40,794 bases of DNA from the NCBI GenBank assembly GCA_028876375.1, contig JAGWSB010000014.1, positions 1 through 40,794 of the forward strand. Direction: 5' to 3'. Of this stretch, positions 27,717 through 36,509 are shown one piece after another. Every line of letters begins with the position of its first letter. Position 1 is the first letter of the stretch. The stretch is from Chloroflexota bacterium. Lineage in GTDB: Bacteria; Chloroflexota; Limnocylindria; P2-11E. Made by a program: the position numbers and the translations under genes. Below the pieces are notes generated by a model that was not told where the DNA came from, ran no database searches, and worked only from the letters and a program-made list of their open reading frames with translations.

Positions 27717-28460
27717 ATGAGGCTGCAGGACAAGGTCGCGGTCGTGACCGGCGGAGCGAAGGGGATCGGCGCGGAGACGGCGCGCGTCTTCGCCGCGGAG
27801 GGCGCGCGCGTGGTCGTCTGGGACGTCGCCGGCGGCGCGCCGGGCGAGGGCATCGCGTTCGCGACGGTGGACGTGACGAGCGCGGAGAGCGTGCGCGCGG
27901 CGGTCGACGGCGTCGTCCGCGCCCACGGGCGGATCGACGTCCTCGTCAACAACGCGGGGATCCTGCGCGACGCGCAGCTCGTCAAGCTCAAGGACGGCGA
28001 GGTCGTCGGGAAGATGTCGGAAGACGACTTCGACGCGGTGATCTCCGTGAACCTGCGCGGCGTGTTCGTGTGCACGCGGGCGGTCGCGCCGGTGATGATC
28101 CGCCAGGGATCGGGTCGCATCCTGAGCGCGTCGTCCGTCGTCGGGCTATACGGCAACTTCGGCCAGACGAGCTACGTCGCGACCAAGGCCGGGATCGTCG
28201 GGATGACCAAGGTGTGGGCGCGAGAGCTGGGGCCGCGGGGCATCACGGTCAATGCGGTCGCGCCGGGCTTCATCGGTACCGACATGGTCCGGCAGATGCC
28301 TGAGAAGATCCTCCAGGGGATGGTCGAGCGGACGCCGGTGAGGAGGCTCGGCGAGCCGCGCGACGTCGCCCTCGCGTACCTCTACCTCGCCTCCGACGAC
28401 GCGTCATTCGTGAACGGCGCGGTACTGAGCGTCGACGGGGGCGTCGTCGTCGGGACGTAG
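27717..28460 (+). CDS. short-chain dehydrogenase/reductase, FabG-like (247 aa)
   Basis: Classical SDR: nucleotide-binding TGGAKGIG (11-18), NNAG, catalytic Ser-Tyr-Lys (SASSV, then SYVATKAG), PGFIGTDM and the C-terminal LSVDGG. The layout resembles 3-oxoacyl-ACP reductase, but a 10-residue insertion after NNAGILRD (QLVKLKDGEVVGKM) appears in a sub-branch of FabG-like enzymes, so the substrate is open. ATG 27717 follows GAGGAGG by 9 nt. Divergent from the WecA-like gene with a 57-nt gap. Confidence 0.9.
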   Translation: MRLQDKVAVVTGGAKGIGAETARVFAAEGARVVVWDVAGGAPGEGIAFATVDVTSAESVRAAVDGVVRAHGRIDVLVNNAGILRDAQLVKLKDGEVVGKMSEDDFDAVISVNLRGVFVCTRAVAPVMIRQGSGRILSASSVVGLYGNFGQTSYVATKAGIVGMTKVWARELGPRGITVNAVAPGFIGTDMVRQMPEKILQGMVERTPVRRLGEPRDVALAYLYLASDDASFVNGAVLSVDGGVVVGT

Positions 28461-28481
28461 CCTGGTCCGTGGGAGGTCTTT

Positions 28482-28495
28482 GGGGCTAAGGTCCC
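28482..28495. promoter_or_regulatory. GGGNC-N4-GNCCC palindrome before the exporter genes
   Basis: GGGGC-TAAG-GTCCC, flanked by TTT and TT, lies 86 nt before the adaptor start. It fits the DosR/NarL-box layout (GGGAC-N4-GTCCC) with one changed base per left arm. A second site of this form precedes the FAH gene. Confidence 0.4.
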
Positions 28496-28528
28496 TTGCG
28501 ACCAGGGTCGACGGGCTCAGCCTGGGTG

Positions 28529-28557
28529 CGTCGTCACGCCGTCGCGGCCTGACGACG
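28529..28557. promoter_or_regulatory. 8-bp inverted repeat with 13-nt spacer
   Basis: CGTCGTCA (28529-28536) and TGACGACG (28550-28557) are perfect inverted copies just upstream of the adaptor's ribosome site. It could be an operator for a dimeric repressor or a leader hairpin that ends 4 nt before GGAAAGGAAG. Confidence 0.35.
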
Positions 28558-28580
28558 TGAGGAAAGGAAGACCGGATCGA

Positions 28581-30896
28581 ATGAGCGTCGGTGTCCCCTC
28601 GCTCCGCGGGCGCCCCGTCACGCCACCGCGCGCGGGATGGACCGGCGCGCTCTTCGGCACGTGGAAGGGGCGCATCGCGCTGCTCGTCCTCGTAGCCATG
28701 ATGGCGGGCGCCGTCGTCTACCGCTCCGCCACCGCCCCGACCGCGCCGGGCTACCGCACGGTCGCGGCACAGCGCGGTGACGTCGCGCAGCTCGTGCGCA
28801 TCACCGGGACGGTCGACCCCGCGACCGACACGCGCGTCGTCTTCAAGATCCCCGGCCGGCTCGCCGAGACGCTCGTGACCGTCGGACAGAGCGTGACCGC
28901 CGGGCAGACCCTCGCGCGCCTCGACGCGAGCGACCTCCAGCTCGCGCTCGCGCAGGCGAAAGCGGGACTCGCGGCGGCGCAGGCGAAGTACGACCTCACC
29001 GTGGCCGGCGCGCGGCCCGAGGACGTCGCCGCGGCGCAGCAGGCGGTCGACAGCGCGAAAAGCCAGCTCGACGCGACGCGCGCCTCGACGGCGGCTGACC
29101 TCGCGAGCGCGCAGCAGTCGCTCGCGACGCTCCGGACGGCGTACGCGTCCGCGCAGAACGGCTTCCAGCTCCTGGGCACGGGGATCCCCGACGACACCAC
29201 GACGCTGACGAGCGGGGTCGGCAGCGCGCGCTCGATCCTCGCGCAGGCGTTCGTCGACTTCACGACGATGTCGACCGCCGACATCACCGTGGCGAAGACG
29301 ACGCTCGGCCAGGCGGACGCGTCGCTCGGCAACGCGCAGAACGTCGCGCAGGGCCAGCTCGCCGACGCGCTCACGCAGTGGACCTCCGCGCGCGACGGCG
29401 CCATCGCGGCATGGCTCCAGTTCGACGGCGCCGTGCAGCGCGGGACGGACACCTCGGGGCCCTCCGCCGCGTATCAGTCGGCGCAGCTCACGTACACGAC
29501 CGCGACCTCGCGCCTCCAAGCGGCGCTCACGGTCGTGTCCACCGACGTGACGACGGCGCAGGCGAACGCGACCCTCGCGCAGAACGCCCTCGGCTCGTCG
29601 ACCAGCCGCATCGACGCGAGCCTCGACAGGGTGCGCGCCGACATCGCCGGGCTGCAGACGTCGCTGGCGGCGCAGGCGCAGCTGGCCGCGACGCTGACGA
29701 GCAAGCTGGGGCAGATGACGGCGAGCCTCGCCGTCGTCGGCGACGCCGTCGGCGGGAGCTACGTCACCGCGCAGCAGGCGGTCGCGAGCGCCCAGGCGAA
29801 GATCGTGAGCGCGGTGCAGTCGGCGCAGAGCGTGTACGACTCGGCGTTGAGCGCGCTCACGCGCACGTCGGCGCCGGCGCGCTCCTACGACATCGCGGCG
29901 GCGCAGGCCGGCGTCGTCGCGCAGCAGGCCGTCGTCGACAAGGCCGCGAGCGACCTCGCGAGCGCGACGCTCGCCGCGCCCGTCGCCGGCGTCGTCGCGC
30001 AGATCAACGGCGAGCCGGGTGAGCAGCTCGTGGGCGGGACGTCGGCGGCGCCGTTCATCGTCCTCTCCAACACGTCGACCATCACGCTGCACGGCAGCGC
30101 GGGCGAAGCGGACGTCGCGAAGCTGAAGCTCGGACAGGCCGCGACCGTGACGATCGACGCGGTCGGCCGCACGACGCGCTTCGACGGCCGCGTCACGAGG
30201 ATCGACCCGGTCGCGACGCTCCAGCAGGGCGTCCCGGTGTACGGGGTCGAGGTCACCATCGACGGCGCGAAGGAAGGGCTCCGCGCCGGGATGGTCGGGA
30301 CCGCGAGCGTCGTCATCGCGAGCAAGAAGGACGTCCTCCTCGTCCCGACGTCGGCGATCCGCGACGTCGAGGGCGGACGCGGGGTGCAGATCCTGCGCGA
30401 CGGCGCGCTCACGGCGGTCCCGGCGACCTTCGGGATCGCGGGTGACACGCTCACCGAGGTGTCGAGCGGCGTGCGCGAGGGTGACCTCGTCGTCGTGCCG
30501 GAGCCCGGCGCCACCGTGTCGAGCGGCATCGAGGTCACCGCCCTCGGCCCGTTCGCCTACGCGGCGCCGATCGACCCCGCGATCGGGCGCGTCGCCATCG
30601 TCGTACGCGTCACGAACACCTCGGAGGACGACCTCACGGTGTCGCCTTCCGACTTCGTCGCGCGCGACGCCGATCATCGCGTCTACGCCGCGAACGCCCA
30701 AGCCGGCGTCGCCGACGCGCGCCTCGTCCGCGCGGCGGTGCCGCAAGCCTCGCTCCCGCTCGTCGGGATGACGCTGCGGAAGAACGACGTCCTCGCCGGC
30801 TTCGTCGTCTTCGACGTCCCCGCCGGCGTGCGCCCGACGCAGCTCGTCTACCGGCAGACCGACGCCGACCACGTCGTCGACCTCGCGGCGCGCTGA
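28581..30896 (+). CDS. HlyD/MacA-like exporter adaptor with long coiled coil and C-terminal extra domain (771 aa)
   Basis: One membrane helix (about residues 30-48), then a lipoyl half-motif (IPGRLAETLVTVGQSVTAGQ), a very long Ala/Ser/Thr/Gln-rich coiled-coil region to about residue 460, the second lipoyl half (LAAPVAGVVAQINGEPGEQL), beta-barrel and membrane-proximal domains. About 115 residues follow that adaptors normally lack (RVAIVVRVTNTSEDDLTVSP, then FVVFDVPAGVRPTQLVYR), resembling DUF4352/immunoglobulin-like domains. It links the ABC exporter to the cell exterior. ATG 28581 has GGAAAGGAAG 10 nt before it. Length is about twice the family norm. Confidence 0.85.
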   Translation: MSVGVPSLRGRPVTPPRAGWTGALFGTWKGRIALLVLVAMMAGAVVYRSATAPTAPGYRTVAAQRGDVAQLVRITGTVDPATDTRVVFKIPGRLAETLVTVGQSVTAGQTLARLDASDLQLALAQAKAGLAAAQAKYDLTVAGARPEDVAAAQQAVDSAKSQLDATRASTAADLASAQQSLATLRTAYASAQNGFQLLGTGIPDDTTTLTSGVGSARSILAQAFVDFTTMSTADITVAKTTLGQADASLGNAQNVAQGQLADALTQWTSARDGAIAAWLQFDGAVQRGTDTSGPSAAYQSAQLTYTTATSRLQAALTVVSTDVTTAQANATLAQNALGSSTSRIDASLDRVRADIAGLQTSLAAQAQLAATLTSKLGQMTASLAVVGDAVGGSYVTAQQAVASAQAKIVSAVQSAQSVYDSALSALTRTSAPARSYDIAAAQAGVVAQQAVVDKAASDLASATLAAPVAGVVAQINGEPGEQLVGGTSAAPFIVLSNTSTITLHGSAGEADVAKLKLGQAATVTIDAVGRTTRFDGRVTRIDPVATLQQGVPVYGVEVTIDGAKEGLRAGMVGTASVVIASKKDVLLVPTSAIRDVEGGRGVQILRDGALTAVPATFGIAGDTLTEVSSGVREGDLVVVPEPGATVSSGIEVTALGPFAYAAPIDPAIGRVAIVVRVTNTSEDDLTVSPSDFVARDADHRVYAANAQAGVADARLVRAAVPQASLPLVGMTLRKNDVLAGFVVFDVPAGVRPTQLVYRQTDADHVVDLAAR

Positions 30897-30908
30897 TCGG
30901 GGCGCGGC

Positions 30909-31802
30909 GTGGCGGCGGTCATCGTGACGCAGGGCCTGTCCAAGAGCTTCGGCGCGCAGGTCGCGCTCAGCGGCCTCGACCTCGAGGTGCAGGAGGGCGA
31001 GATCCTCGGCTACCTCGGTCCGAACGGCGCGGGGAAGACGACGACCATCCGCCTCCTGCTCGGGCTCATCTCGCCGACCGCGGGGAGCGCGACGATCTTC
31101 GGCCTCGACGTCACGAGCCAGGCCCCCGAGGTCCATCGCCGCCTCGCCTACGTCCCCGGCGAGGCGAACCTGTGGCCCGGGCTGAGCGGCGCCGAGACCC
31201 TCGCCCTCCTCGGACGCGTGCACGGGCACGTCGACGGGGCCTATCGCGACGAGCTCATCGAGCGCTTCGACTTCGACCCGGCCAAGAAGGTGCGGTCGTA
31301 CTCGAAGGGGAACCGCCAGAAGCTCAGCCTCATCGCCGCGCTCATGACGCGCGCCGAGCTGCTCATGCTCGACGAGCCGACCGCCGGCCTCGACCCGCTG
31401 ATGGAGCAGACGTTCCGCGAGTGCATGCGCGAGTCGAAGCGGGTGGGCCAGACCGTGTTCCTCTCGTCGCACATCCTCAGCGAGGTCGAGGCGCTGTGCG
31501 ACCGGGTCGCGATCCTCCGCAACGGCGAGCTGCTGCAGATCGGCACGCTGGCGGAGCTACGCCACCTGTCCGCGCTCACGATCCACGTGACGTTCGCGGG
31601 CGAGGTCCCGGACGTCGGCGACGTGCCGGGCGTGAGCGCCGTCGCCGTCGAGGGTCAGCGCCTCAGCTGCGAGCTGACGGGGCCGATCCAGCCGCTCCTC
31701 GAGAGGCTGACGCGCTACGACGTGCGCGAGCTGCTGAGCGCGAAGCCGTCGCTGGAGGAGCTCTTCCTCTCGCACTACGGCGGCGCGGGCGGTACGGCCT
31801 GA
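30909..31802 (+). CDS. ABC exporter ATP-binding protein (297 aa)
   Basis: Complete ATPase: Walker A GPNGAGKTTTIRLLLG, a signature motif of the YSKGNRQKLSLI form, Walker B LLMLDEPTAGLDP and the switch His in FLSSH. About 75 extra residues follow the core, as in drug/antibiotic exporters of the ABC-2 class. GTG 30909 is 12 nt after the adaptor stop. It pairs with the next gene, whose start overlaps its stop. Confidence 0.94.
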   Translation: MAAVIVTQGLSKSFGAQVALSGLDLEVQEGEILGYLGPNGAGKTTTIRLLLGLISPTAGSATIFGLDVTSQAPEVHRRLAYVPGEANLWPGLSGAETLALLGRVHGHVDGAYRDELIERFDFDPAKKVRSYSKGNRQKLSLIAALMTRAELLMLDEPTAGLDPLMEQTFRECMRESKRVGQTVFLSSHILSEVEALCDRVAILRNGELLQIGTLAELRHLSALTIHVTFAGEVPDVGDVPGVSAVAVEGQRLSCELTGPIQPLLERLTRYDVRELLSAKPSLEELFLSHYGGAGGTA

Positions 31803-33394
31803 CAGACCGGCTCGTCATCGCCCGTCACGTCTTCCGCGGCGCGCTCCGCTGGGCTCTCACCTGGGGGGTCGTCTTCGCGGTGTTCGTCATCGCGACCGTC
31901 GCGGCGTTCCCGATCGCTTTCCCCACGCTCGCCGAGCGCGTGAAGGCGGTCGCGACGCTGGAGTCCTTCGCCATCCTCCTCGGGCAGCCGTACCACGCGG
32001 AGACGCTCGGCGGGTTCACGCAGTGGCGGGTCACGACCGCGATCGCGCTCATCGGCGCCATCTGGGGGCTGCTCACGGCGACGGGCCTGCTCCGCGGCGA
32101 GGAGGACGCGGGCCGCTGGGAGGTGCTGCTCGCCGGCCCGGTCACGAAGGCGCGCGCGACCGCCGAGACGCTCCTCGGGCTCGGCGGGAGCCTGGCCGTC
32201 ATGCTCGCCGTGACGGCGGTCGGGACCCTCGCCTCACTCCGGCTGCCCGGCGTGCACTACACCGCGCCGGAGGCGATCGCGTTCGCGGCGACGCTCGTGG
32301 CCGGCGCGGCGATGTTCGCGGCGATCGGCGCCCTCGTCAGCCAGCTGAGCGCCACGCGGGGGCAGGCGGCGACGCTGGCCGCGGGCGTCATGGGCGCGGC
32401 GTTCCTCGTCCGCATGGTCGCGGACTCGAAGAAAGGCTGGGACTGGCTGCTGTGGCTGACGCCGTTCGGGTGGATCGAGAAGGTGCGGCCGCTGCGCGAC
32501 ATGGACCCGCTCGCGTTCGTGCCCATCCTGGCGCTCGTGGCGATCTGCGTCGTCGCGACGCTCGAGCTCGCCGCGGTCCGCGACCTCGGCGCGAGCGTCC
32601 TCAGCGAGCGCGACGGCTCCGGGCGGATCGGCGGATGGGTGATCGGCCCGACGACCCTCGCGCTCCGCCTCGTGCGCGGGACGTCGATCGCGTGGATCGT
32701 CGGCATCGCGGTCTTCGGCTTCTTCACCGGCACCGTCACGCGGTCGGCGACGGCGCTCCTCGCCGACTCCCCCACCTTCGCCCAGGTCCTCGGGAAGCTC
32801 GGCTTTCGCGGCGCGTCCGAGGCGTACCTGGGGGTCTCGTTCTTCATGGCCGTGCTGCTGCTCGCGGTGATGGCCGCCGGGATGATGGCCTCGACGCGCG
32901 ACGAAGAGGCGAGCGGCCGGCTCGACAACCTCATCGTCCGGCCGACGCCGCGCATCCTCTGGCTCGCCGGCCGAACGGCGATCGCCTGCGTGGCCGTGCT
33001 CCTCGGCGGCATCGCCGCCGGGATCGCGACGTGGGCCGGCGCCGAGAGCCAGCACGTCGGCATCCCCTTCGAGAAGATGCTCGACGCGGGCGTCAACGCG
33101 ACCGCGCCGGCGATCTTCGTCATCGGCGCCGGGGTGCTCGTCCTCGGGGTCGGGCCGCGCCTGGTCAGCGCGGTGGCGTACGGGATCCCCGCCTACTCCT
33201 TCATCGTCGAGCTCGTGGGGTCGCTGGTGAAGGGGCAGGACTGGATCCGCGACACCTCGCTGCTGCACCACGTCGAGCTCGCGCCGGCGGTGAAGCCGGA
33301 CTGGGGCGAGGACCTGGCGCTGGTCGCCATCGCCGCCGCGATGGCCGCGGTCGGCGCGGTCGCGTTCCGCCTACGCGACGTCGAGTACGCCTGA
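31799..33394 (+). CDS. ABC-2 type permease, polyketide-antibiotic exporter-like (531 aa, CTG start)
   Basis: About twelve membrane helices in two similar halves, each opening with an amphipathic segment (LVIARHVFRGALRWAL; TLALRLVRGTSIAWIV) and containing ExxGR-like motifs: LRGEEDAGRWEVLLAGPVT and TRDEEASGRLDNLIVRPT. This is the layout of COG3559-type exporters. No ATG, GTG or TTG precedes the first helix in frame, but CTG 31799 forms a CTGA overlap with the ATPase stop, exactly like the ATGA/GTGA overlaps elsewhere in the window, so CTG is the likely start. Confidence 0.87.
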   Translation: MTDRLVIARHVFRGALRWALTWGVVFAVFVIATVAAFPIAFPTLAERVKAVATLESFAILLGQPYHAETLGGFTQWRVTTAIALIGAIWGLLTATGLLRGEEDAGRWEVLLAGPVTKARATAETLLGLGGSLAVMLAVTAVGTLASLRLPGVHYTAPEAIAFAATLVAGAAMFAAIGALVSQLSATRGQAATLAAGVMGAAFLVRMVADSKKGWDWLLWLTPFGWIEKVRPLRDMDPLAFVPILALVAICVVATLELAAVRDLGASVLSERDGSGRIGGWVIGPTTLALRLVRGTSIAWIVGIAVFGFFTGTVTRSATALLADSPTFAQVLGKLGFRGASEAYLGVSFFMAVLLLAVMAAGMMASTRDEEASGRLDNLIVRPTPRILWLAGRTAIACVAVLLGGIAAGIATWAGAESQHVGIPFEKMLDAGVNATAPAIFVIGAGVLVLGVGPRLVSAVAYGIPAYSFIVELVGSLVKGQDWIRDTSLLHHVELAPAVKPDWGEDLALVAIAAAMAAVGAVAFRLRDVEYA

Positions 33395-33397
33395 GCG

Positions 33398-34063
33398 CTA
33401 CCCCGTGCCGAACTGGCGGTCGCCGGCGTCGCCGAGGCCGGGGACGATGTAGCCCTTTTCGTTGAGCCGCTCGTCGAGAGCGGCGATGTGGATCGGCACG
33501 TCGGGGTGCGCGGCCGAGAGGGCGCGGACGCCCTCCGGCGCGGCGATGATCCCGACGTACTTGATCCGCTCGGCTCCCCACTTCTCGAGGAGATCGATGG
33601 TCGCGACGGCGGAGCCGCCGGTCGCGAGCATGGGGTCGAGGACGAGGCAGACCTGCACCGTCGCCTCGCTGGGGAGCTTGTTGTAGTACTCGATGGGGCG
33701 CAGCGTCCGCTCGTCGCGGAAGAGGCCGATGTGCCAGACCTGCGCCTCCGGCATGAGCGCGAGCGCGGCCTCGACCATGCCGATGCCGGCGCGCAGGACG
33801 GGGACGAGCCCCACCTTCTCCTTGAGGCGCGCGCCCGTCCACTCCGCGAGCGGCGTGCGGACGGCCTGGTCGACGAGCGCGAGGTCCGCGGTCGCCTCGT
33901 AGAGGACGAGCGTCGCGATCTCGTGGACGAGGCGCCGGAACTCGGTGGCCGGCGTCCGCTCGTCGCGCAGCCGCGTGAGCTTCTCGCGCACGAGCGGGTG
34001 CGACGAGACGTGCACCGGCGCCTGGAGGGGGGCCCTCGCCGCGACGACGCGGCCCGCGCTCAC
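33398..34063 (-). CDS. upp: uracil phosphoribosyltransferase
   Basis: Converts uracil and PRPP to UMP (pyrimidine salvage). Core 205 residues match: [33 protein letters not shown], the PRPP loop [13 protein letters not shown], and the uracil-binding end [20 protein letters not shown]. The GTG start overlaps the glyA stop (GTGA); about 16 extra residues precede the usual start. It ends 3 nt from the convergent permease. Confidence 0.96.
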   Translation of the reverse strand: MSAGRVVAARAPLQAPVHVSSHPLVREKLTRLRDERTPATEFRRLVHEIATLVLYEATADLALVDQAVRTPLAEWTGARLKEKVGLVPVLRAGIGMVEAALALMPEAQVWHIGLFRDERTLRPIEYYNKLPSEATVQVCLVLDPMLATGGSAVATIDLLEKWGAERIKYVGIIAAPEGVRALSAAHPDVPIHIAALDERLNEKGYIVPGLGDAGDRQFGTG

Positions 34064-35328
34064 GCCCGCACGGCCTCCCGGGTGATGCCCGGCACCGGGA
34101 AGCGCGACGTCAGCTCGAGGACCTCGGCCGCGATGTCCTTGAGCGCGGCCTCGTCGGTCGACGCGCGCAGCGCGCGCGCGATGAGCGAGCCGATGCGCTT
34201 CATCTCCGGCTCCTTCATCCCGCGCGTGGTGACCGCGGGGGTGCCGACGCGGATGCCCGACGCGACCGCGGGTTTCTCGGGGTCGTAGGGGATGGTGTTC
34301 TTGTTCACCGTGATGTTCACCGCGTCGAGCGTCTTCTCCGCGACCTTGCCGGTCAGCTTGAGCGGCCGCACGTCGACGAGCATGAGGTGGTTGTCGGTGC
34401 CGCCGCTCACGATGCGCAGGCCCTCGGCCGCGAGCGCCGCCGCGAGGGTCGACGCGTTCAGCTTGATCTGCCGCGCGTAGGCCTTGAACTCGGGCGTCGC
34501 CGCCTCCTTGAGCGCGACGGCCTTCCCGGCGATGACGTGCATGAGCGGGCCGCCCTGCGCGTACGGGAAGACGGCCTTGTCGACCGCCTTCGCGAGGTCC
34601 GCGGTGCAGAGGATCATGCCGGCGCGCGGCCCGCGCAGCGTCTTGTGCGTCGTCGTGGTGACGACCTGGCAATACGGCACCGGGCTCGGGTGTTCGCCGG
34701 CCGCGACGAGCCCGGCGAAGTGCGCCATGTCGGTGAGGAGGATGGCCCCGACCTCGTCGGCGATCTCGCGCAGCAGCTTGAAGTCCCACACGCGCGGGTA
34801 GGCGGTCGCGCCCGCGACGATCACGCGCGGGCGGTGGGCGACGGCGAGCCCGCGGACCTCGTCGTAGTCGATGAGCTCGTCGTCCTTGCGCACGTGGTAC
34901 GGGACGAACTTGTAGAGCTGCGCGGAGAAGTTCACCGGCGAGCCGTGCGTGAGGTGGCCGCCCTGGTCGAGCGCGAGGCCGAGGAACGTGTCGCCCGGCT
35001 TCGCGATCGCGGCGTACGCGGCCATGTTCGCCTGCGCGCCCGCGTGCGGCTGGACGTTCGCGTGCTCCGCGCCGAACAGCGACTTCGCGCGCTCGATGGC
35101 GAGCGACTCGGCCACGTCGACCCACTCGCAGCCGCCGTAGTAGCGCCGCCCCGGGTAGCCCTCGGCGTACTTGTTCGTGAGGACGCTCCCGACGGCCTCG
35201 AGGACCGCGGCGCTCGTGTAGTTCTCCGAGGCGATGAGCTCGACCTTCTCGACCTGGCGCTTCTCCTCCTTGCGGATGGCGGCGTACAGGTCCGGATCCT
35301 CTCGCTCGACGTGGCTCAGCTCGGTCAT
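34060..35328 (-). CDS. glyA: serine hydroxymethyltransferase
   Basis: 422 aa PLP enzyme that interconverts serine and glycine while charging tetrahydrofolate. Seen: [39 protein letters not shown] (Asp200, His203), and [14 protein letters not shown] with the PLP Lys229. ATG 35328 is preferred over an upstream in-frame GTG because GGGAGG lies 9 nt before it and the usual family start follows. One base separates it from the rpiB stop. Confidence 0.97.
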   Translation of the reverse strand: MTELSHVEREDPDLYAAIRKEEKRQVEKVELIASENYTSAAVLEAVGSVLTNKYAEGYPGRRYYGGCEWVDVAESLAIERAKSLFGAEHANVQPHAGAQANMAAYAAIAKPGDTFLGLALDQGGHLTHGSPVNFSAQLYKFVPYHVRKDDELIDYDEVRGLAVAHRPRVIVAGATAYPRVWDFKLLREIADEVGAILLTDMAHFAGLVAAGEHPSPVPYCQVVTTTTHKTLRGPRAGMILCTADLAKAVDKAVFPYAQGGPLMHVIAGKAVALKEAATPEFKAYARQIKLNASTLAAALAAEGLRIVSGGTDNHLMLVDVRPLKLTGKVAEKTLDAVNITVNKNTIPYDPEKPAVASGIRVGTPAVTTRGMKEPEMKRIGSLIARALRASTDEAALKDIAAEVLELTSRFPVPGITREAVRA

Positions 35329-35329
35329 C

Positions 35330-35782
35330 TCACACGGCCTCCCTTTTCGCATCGAGCTCGGCGATCTGTTCCCGTCGCCGGGCGTGGCGGCCGCCTTCCG
35401 GCCGCGCCTCGAGGTACGCGTCGACGATGCTCTTCGCCAGCTCCCCGCCGACGACGCGCTGCCCGAGCGTGAGCAGGTTCACGTCGACGTGCGACACGGC
35501 GTCGCGCGCCGACCACTCCTCGGTCACGACGGCGGCGCGCACGCCGGGGATCTTGTTGGCCGCGACGGCCGGACCGATCCCCGAGCCGCAGCAGAAGATG
35601 GCGCGGTCGACCTCGCCGTGCGCGAGAGCGCGCGCCAGCGGGACGACGATGAGCGGGTAGTCGTCGTCGGCGGAACGCGGTCCGTCGTGGTCGACGATCT
35701 GGTGACCGCGCGAGCGGAGATGCGCGGCGAGCAGGTCGCGCAGCTCGACGCCGGCATGATCGCAGGCGAGACCGACCTTCAT
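35330..35782 (-). CDS. rpiB: ribose-5-phosphate isomerase B-like protein
   Basis: 150 aa RpiB/LacA/LacB family. N-terminal [12 protein letters not shown], the active-site Cys in [20 protein letters not shown], and [16 protein letters not shown]. It isomerises ribose-5-phosphate and ribulose-5-phosphate. The active-site loop has CGSGIG rather than the commoner CGTGIG. The ATG directly abuts the TAG of the upstream gene, and the downstream glyA follows by one base. Confidence 0.92.
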   Translation of the reverse strand: MKVGLACDHAGVELRDLLAAHLRSRGHQIVDHDGPRSADDDYPLIVVPLARALAHGEVDRAIFCCGSGIGPAVAANKIPGVRAAVVTEEWSARDAVSHVDVNLLTLGQRVVGGELAKSIVDAYLEARPEGGRHARRREQIAELDAKREAV

Positions 35783-36376
35783 CTACGCCGCGCTCCGGAT
35801 GGCGGCGCGGATGTCCCGCGCCGGGATCGCGCCCTCGCGCAGGATCCGCGCCTCCGGACCGGTGCAGTCGACGACGGTCGAGGGCACGCCGCCGGGGGTG
35901 CGCCCGCCGTCGAGGACGAGGGCGATGCGGCCGTCGAGCTGCTCGAGGACCTCCCGCGCGGTCTGCGCATCGGGCCGGCCCGAGAGGTTCGCGCTCGTGA
36001 CCGGGAGCTGGCCGCCGCTCGCGGCGATGAGGCGACGCGCGAGGTCGCTCGCGGGCACGCGGAAGCCGACGGTGCCCCGCCGCGGCGCGGCGACGACGAT
36101 CGTCAGCGGTCCGGGCCAAAAGCGCGCCGCGAGCGCGCGCGCCGCGGGCGTCACGATCCCACTGGTCTCGAGGTGCGAGGCGTCCGAGAGCAGGACGGGG
36201 ATGGGCCTGTCCTGGGGGCGTCCCTTGGCCACGAACAGGGCATCCTCGTGGCCGAAGGCGGCCGCGACGCCGTACACGGTGTCGGTCGGGAAGGCGACCA
36301 CTTCCCCCCTCGTCAGTGCCTTCGCCGCCTCGGTGACCGCGCCCGGCGCATCCGCCTTGAGAAGCCGGGTCTTCAC
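35783..36376 (-). CDS. tsaC: threonylcarbamoyl-AMP synthase (TsaC/Sua5 family)
   Basis: 197 aa YrdC-domain enzyme that makes threonylcarbamoyl-AMP for the t6A37 modification of ANN-decoding tRNAs. Seen: FPTDTVYGVA, AKGRPQDRPIPVLL, FWPGPLTIVV, PVTSANLSGRPD and GGVPSTVVDCTG. It lacks the extra C-terminal Sua5 domain, so it is the short TsaC form. GTG 36376 has a TATGCT box 6 nt upstream and no ribosome site, suggesting leaderless translation. Confidence 0.94.
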   Translation of the reverse strand: MKTRLLKADAPGAVTEAAKALTRGEVVAFPTDTVYGVAAAFGHEDALFVAKGRPQDRPIPVLLSDASHLETSGIVTPAARALAARFWPGPLTIVVAAPRRGTVGFRVPASDLARRLIAASGGQLPVTSANLSGRPDAQTAREVLEQLDGRIALVLDGGRTPGGVPSTVVDCTGPEARILREGAIPARDIRAAIRSAA

Positions 36377-36382
36377 GGGTGG

Positions 36383-36388
36383 AGCATA
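36383..36388 (-). promoter_or_regulatory. candidate -10 for leaderless tsaC operon mRNA
   Basis: TATGCT (5 of 6 to TATAAT) on the minus strand, followed by 6 nt and the GTG start. No recognisable -35. It lies back to back with the ECF42-type promoter. Confidence 0.4.
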
Positions 36389-36400
36389 GGCGGGCGGGCA

Positions 36401-36427
36401 TGTCGAAGCGGACCCCCGCCGTTCGAC
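36401..36427 (+). promoter_or_regulatory. candidate ECF42-type promoter
   Basis: TGTCGA (36401-36406), 17-nt spacer, CGAC (36424-36427), about 80 nt before the YCII start codon. As I recall, promoters of the ECF42 group have TGTCGA at -35 and CGA(T/C) at -10, upstream of DGPF genes, which fits a self-regulated unit here. Confidence 0.55.
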
Positions 36428-36509
36428 GTGTATGTAGGACCCGGAACGCGGATCGGCCTCGTGAGAGGCGCGCGGGACCGGACGAAGGATCGACAGGAGG
36501 AAAAGTCAC

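Noticed and set aside
28404-31472. Very long open frame (over 1000 codons) on the minus strand opposite the exporter genes
   Set aside because: Arg/Asp/Val-rich shadow of the adaptor and ATPase genes caused by high GC; no domain, and the plus-strand genes have clear family motifs.
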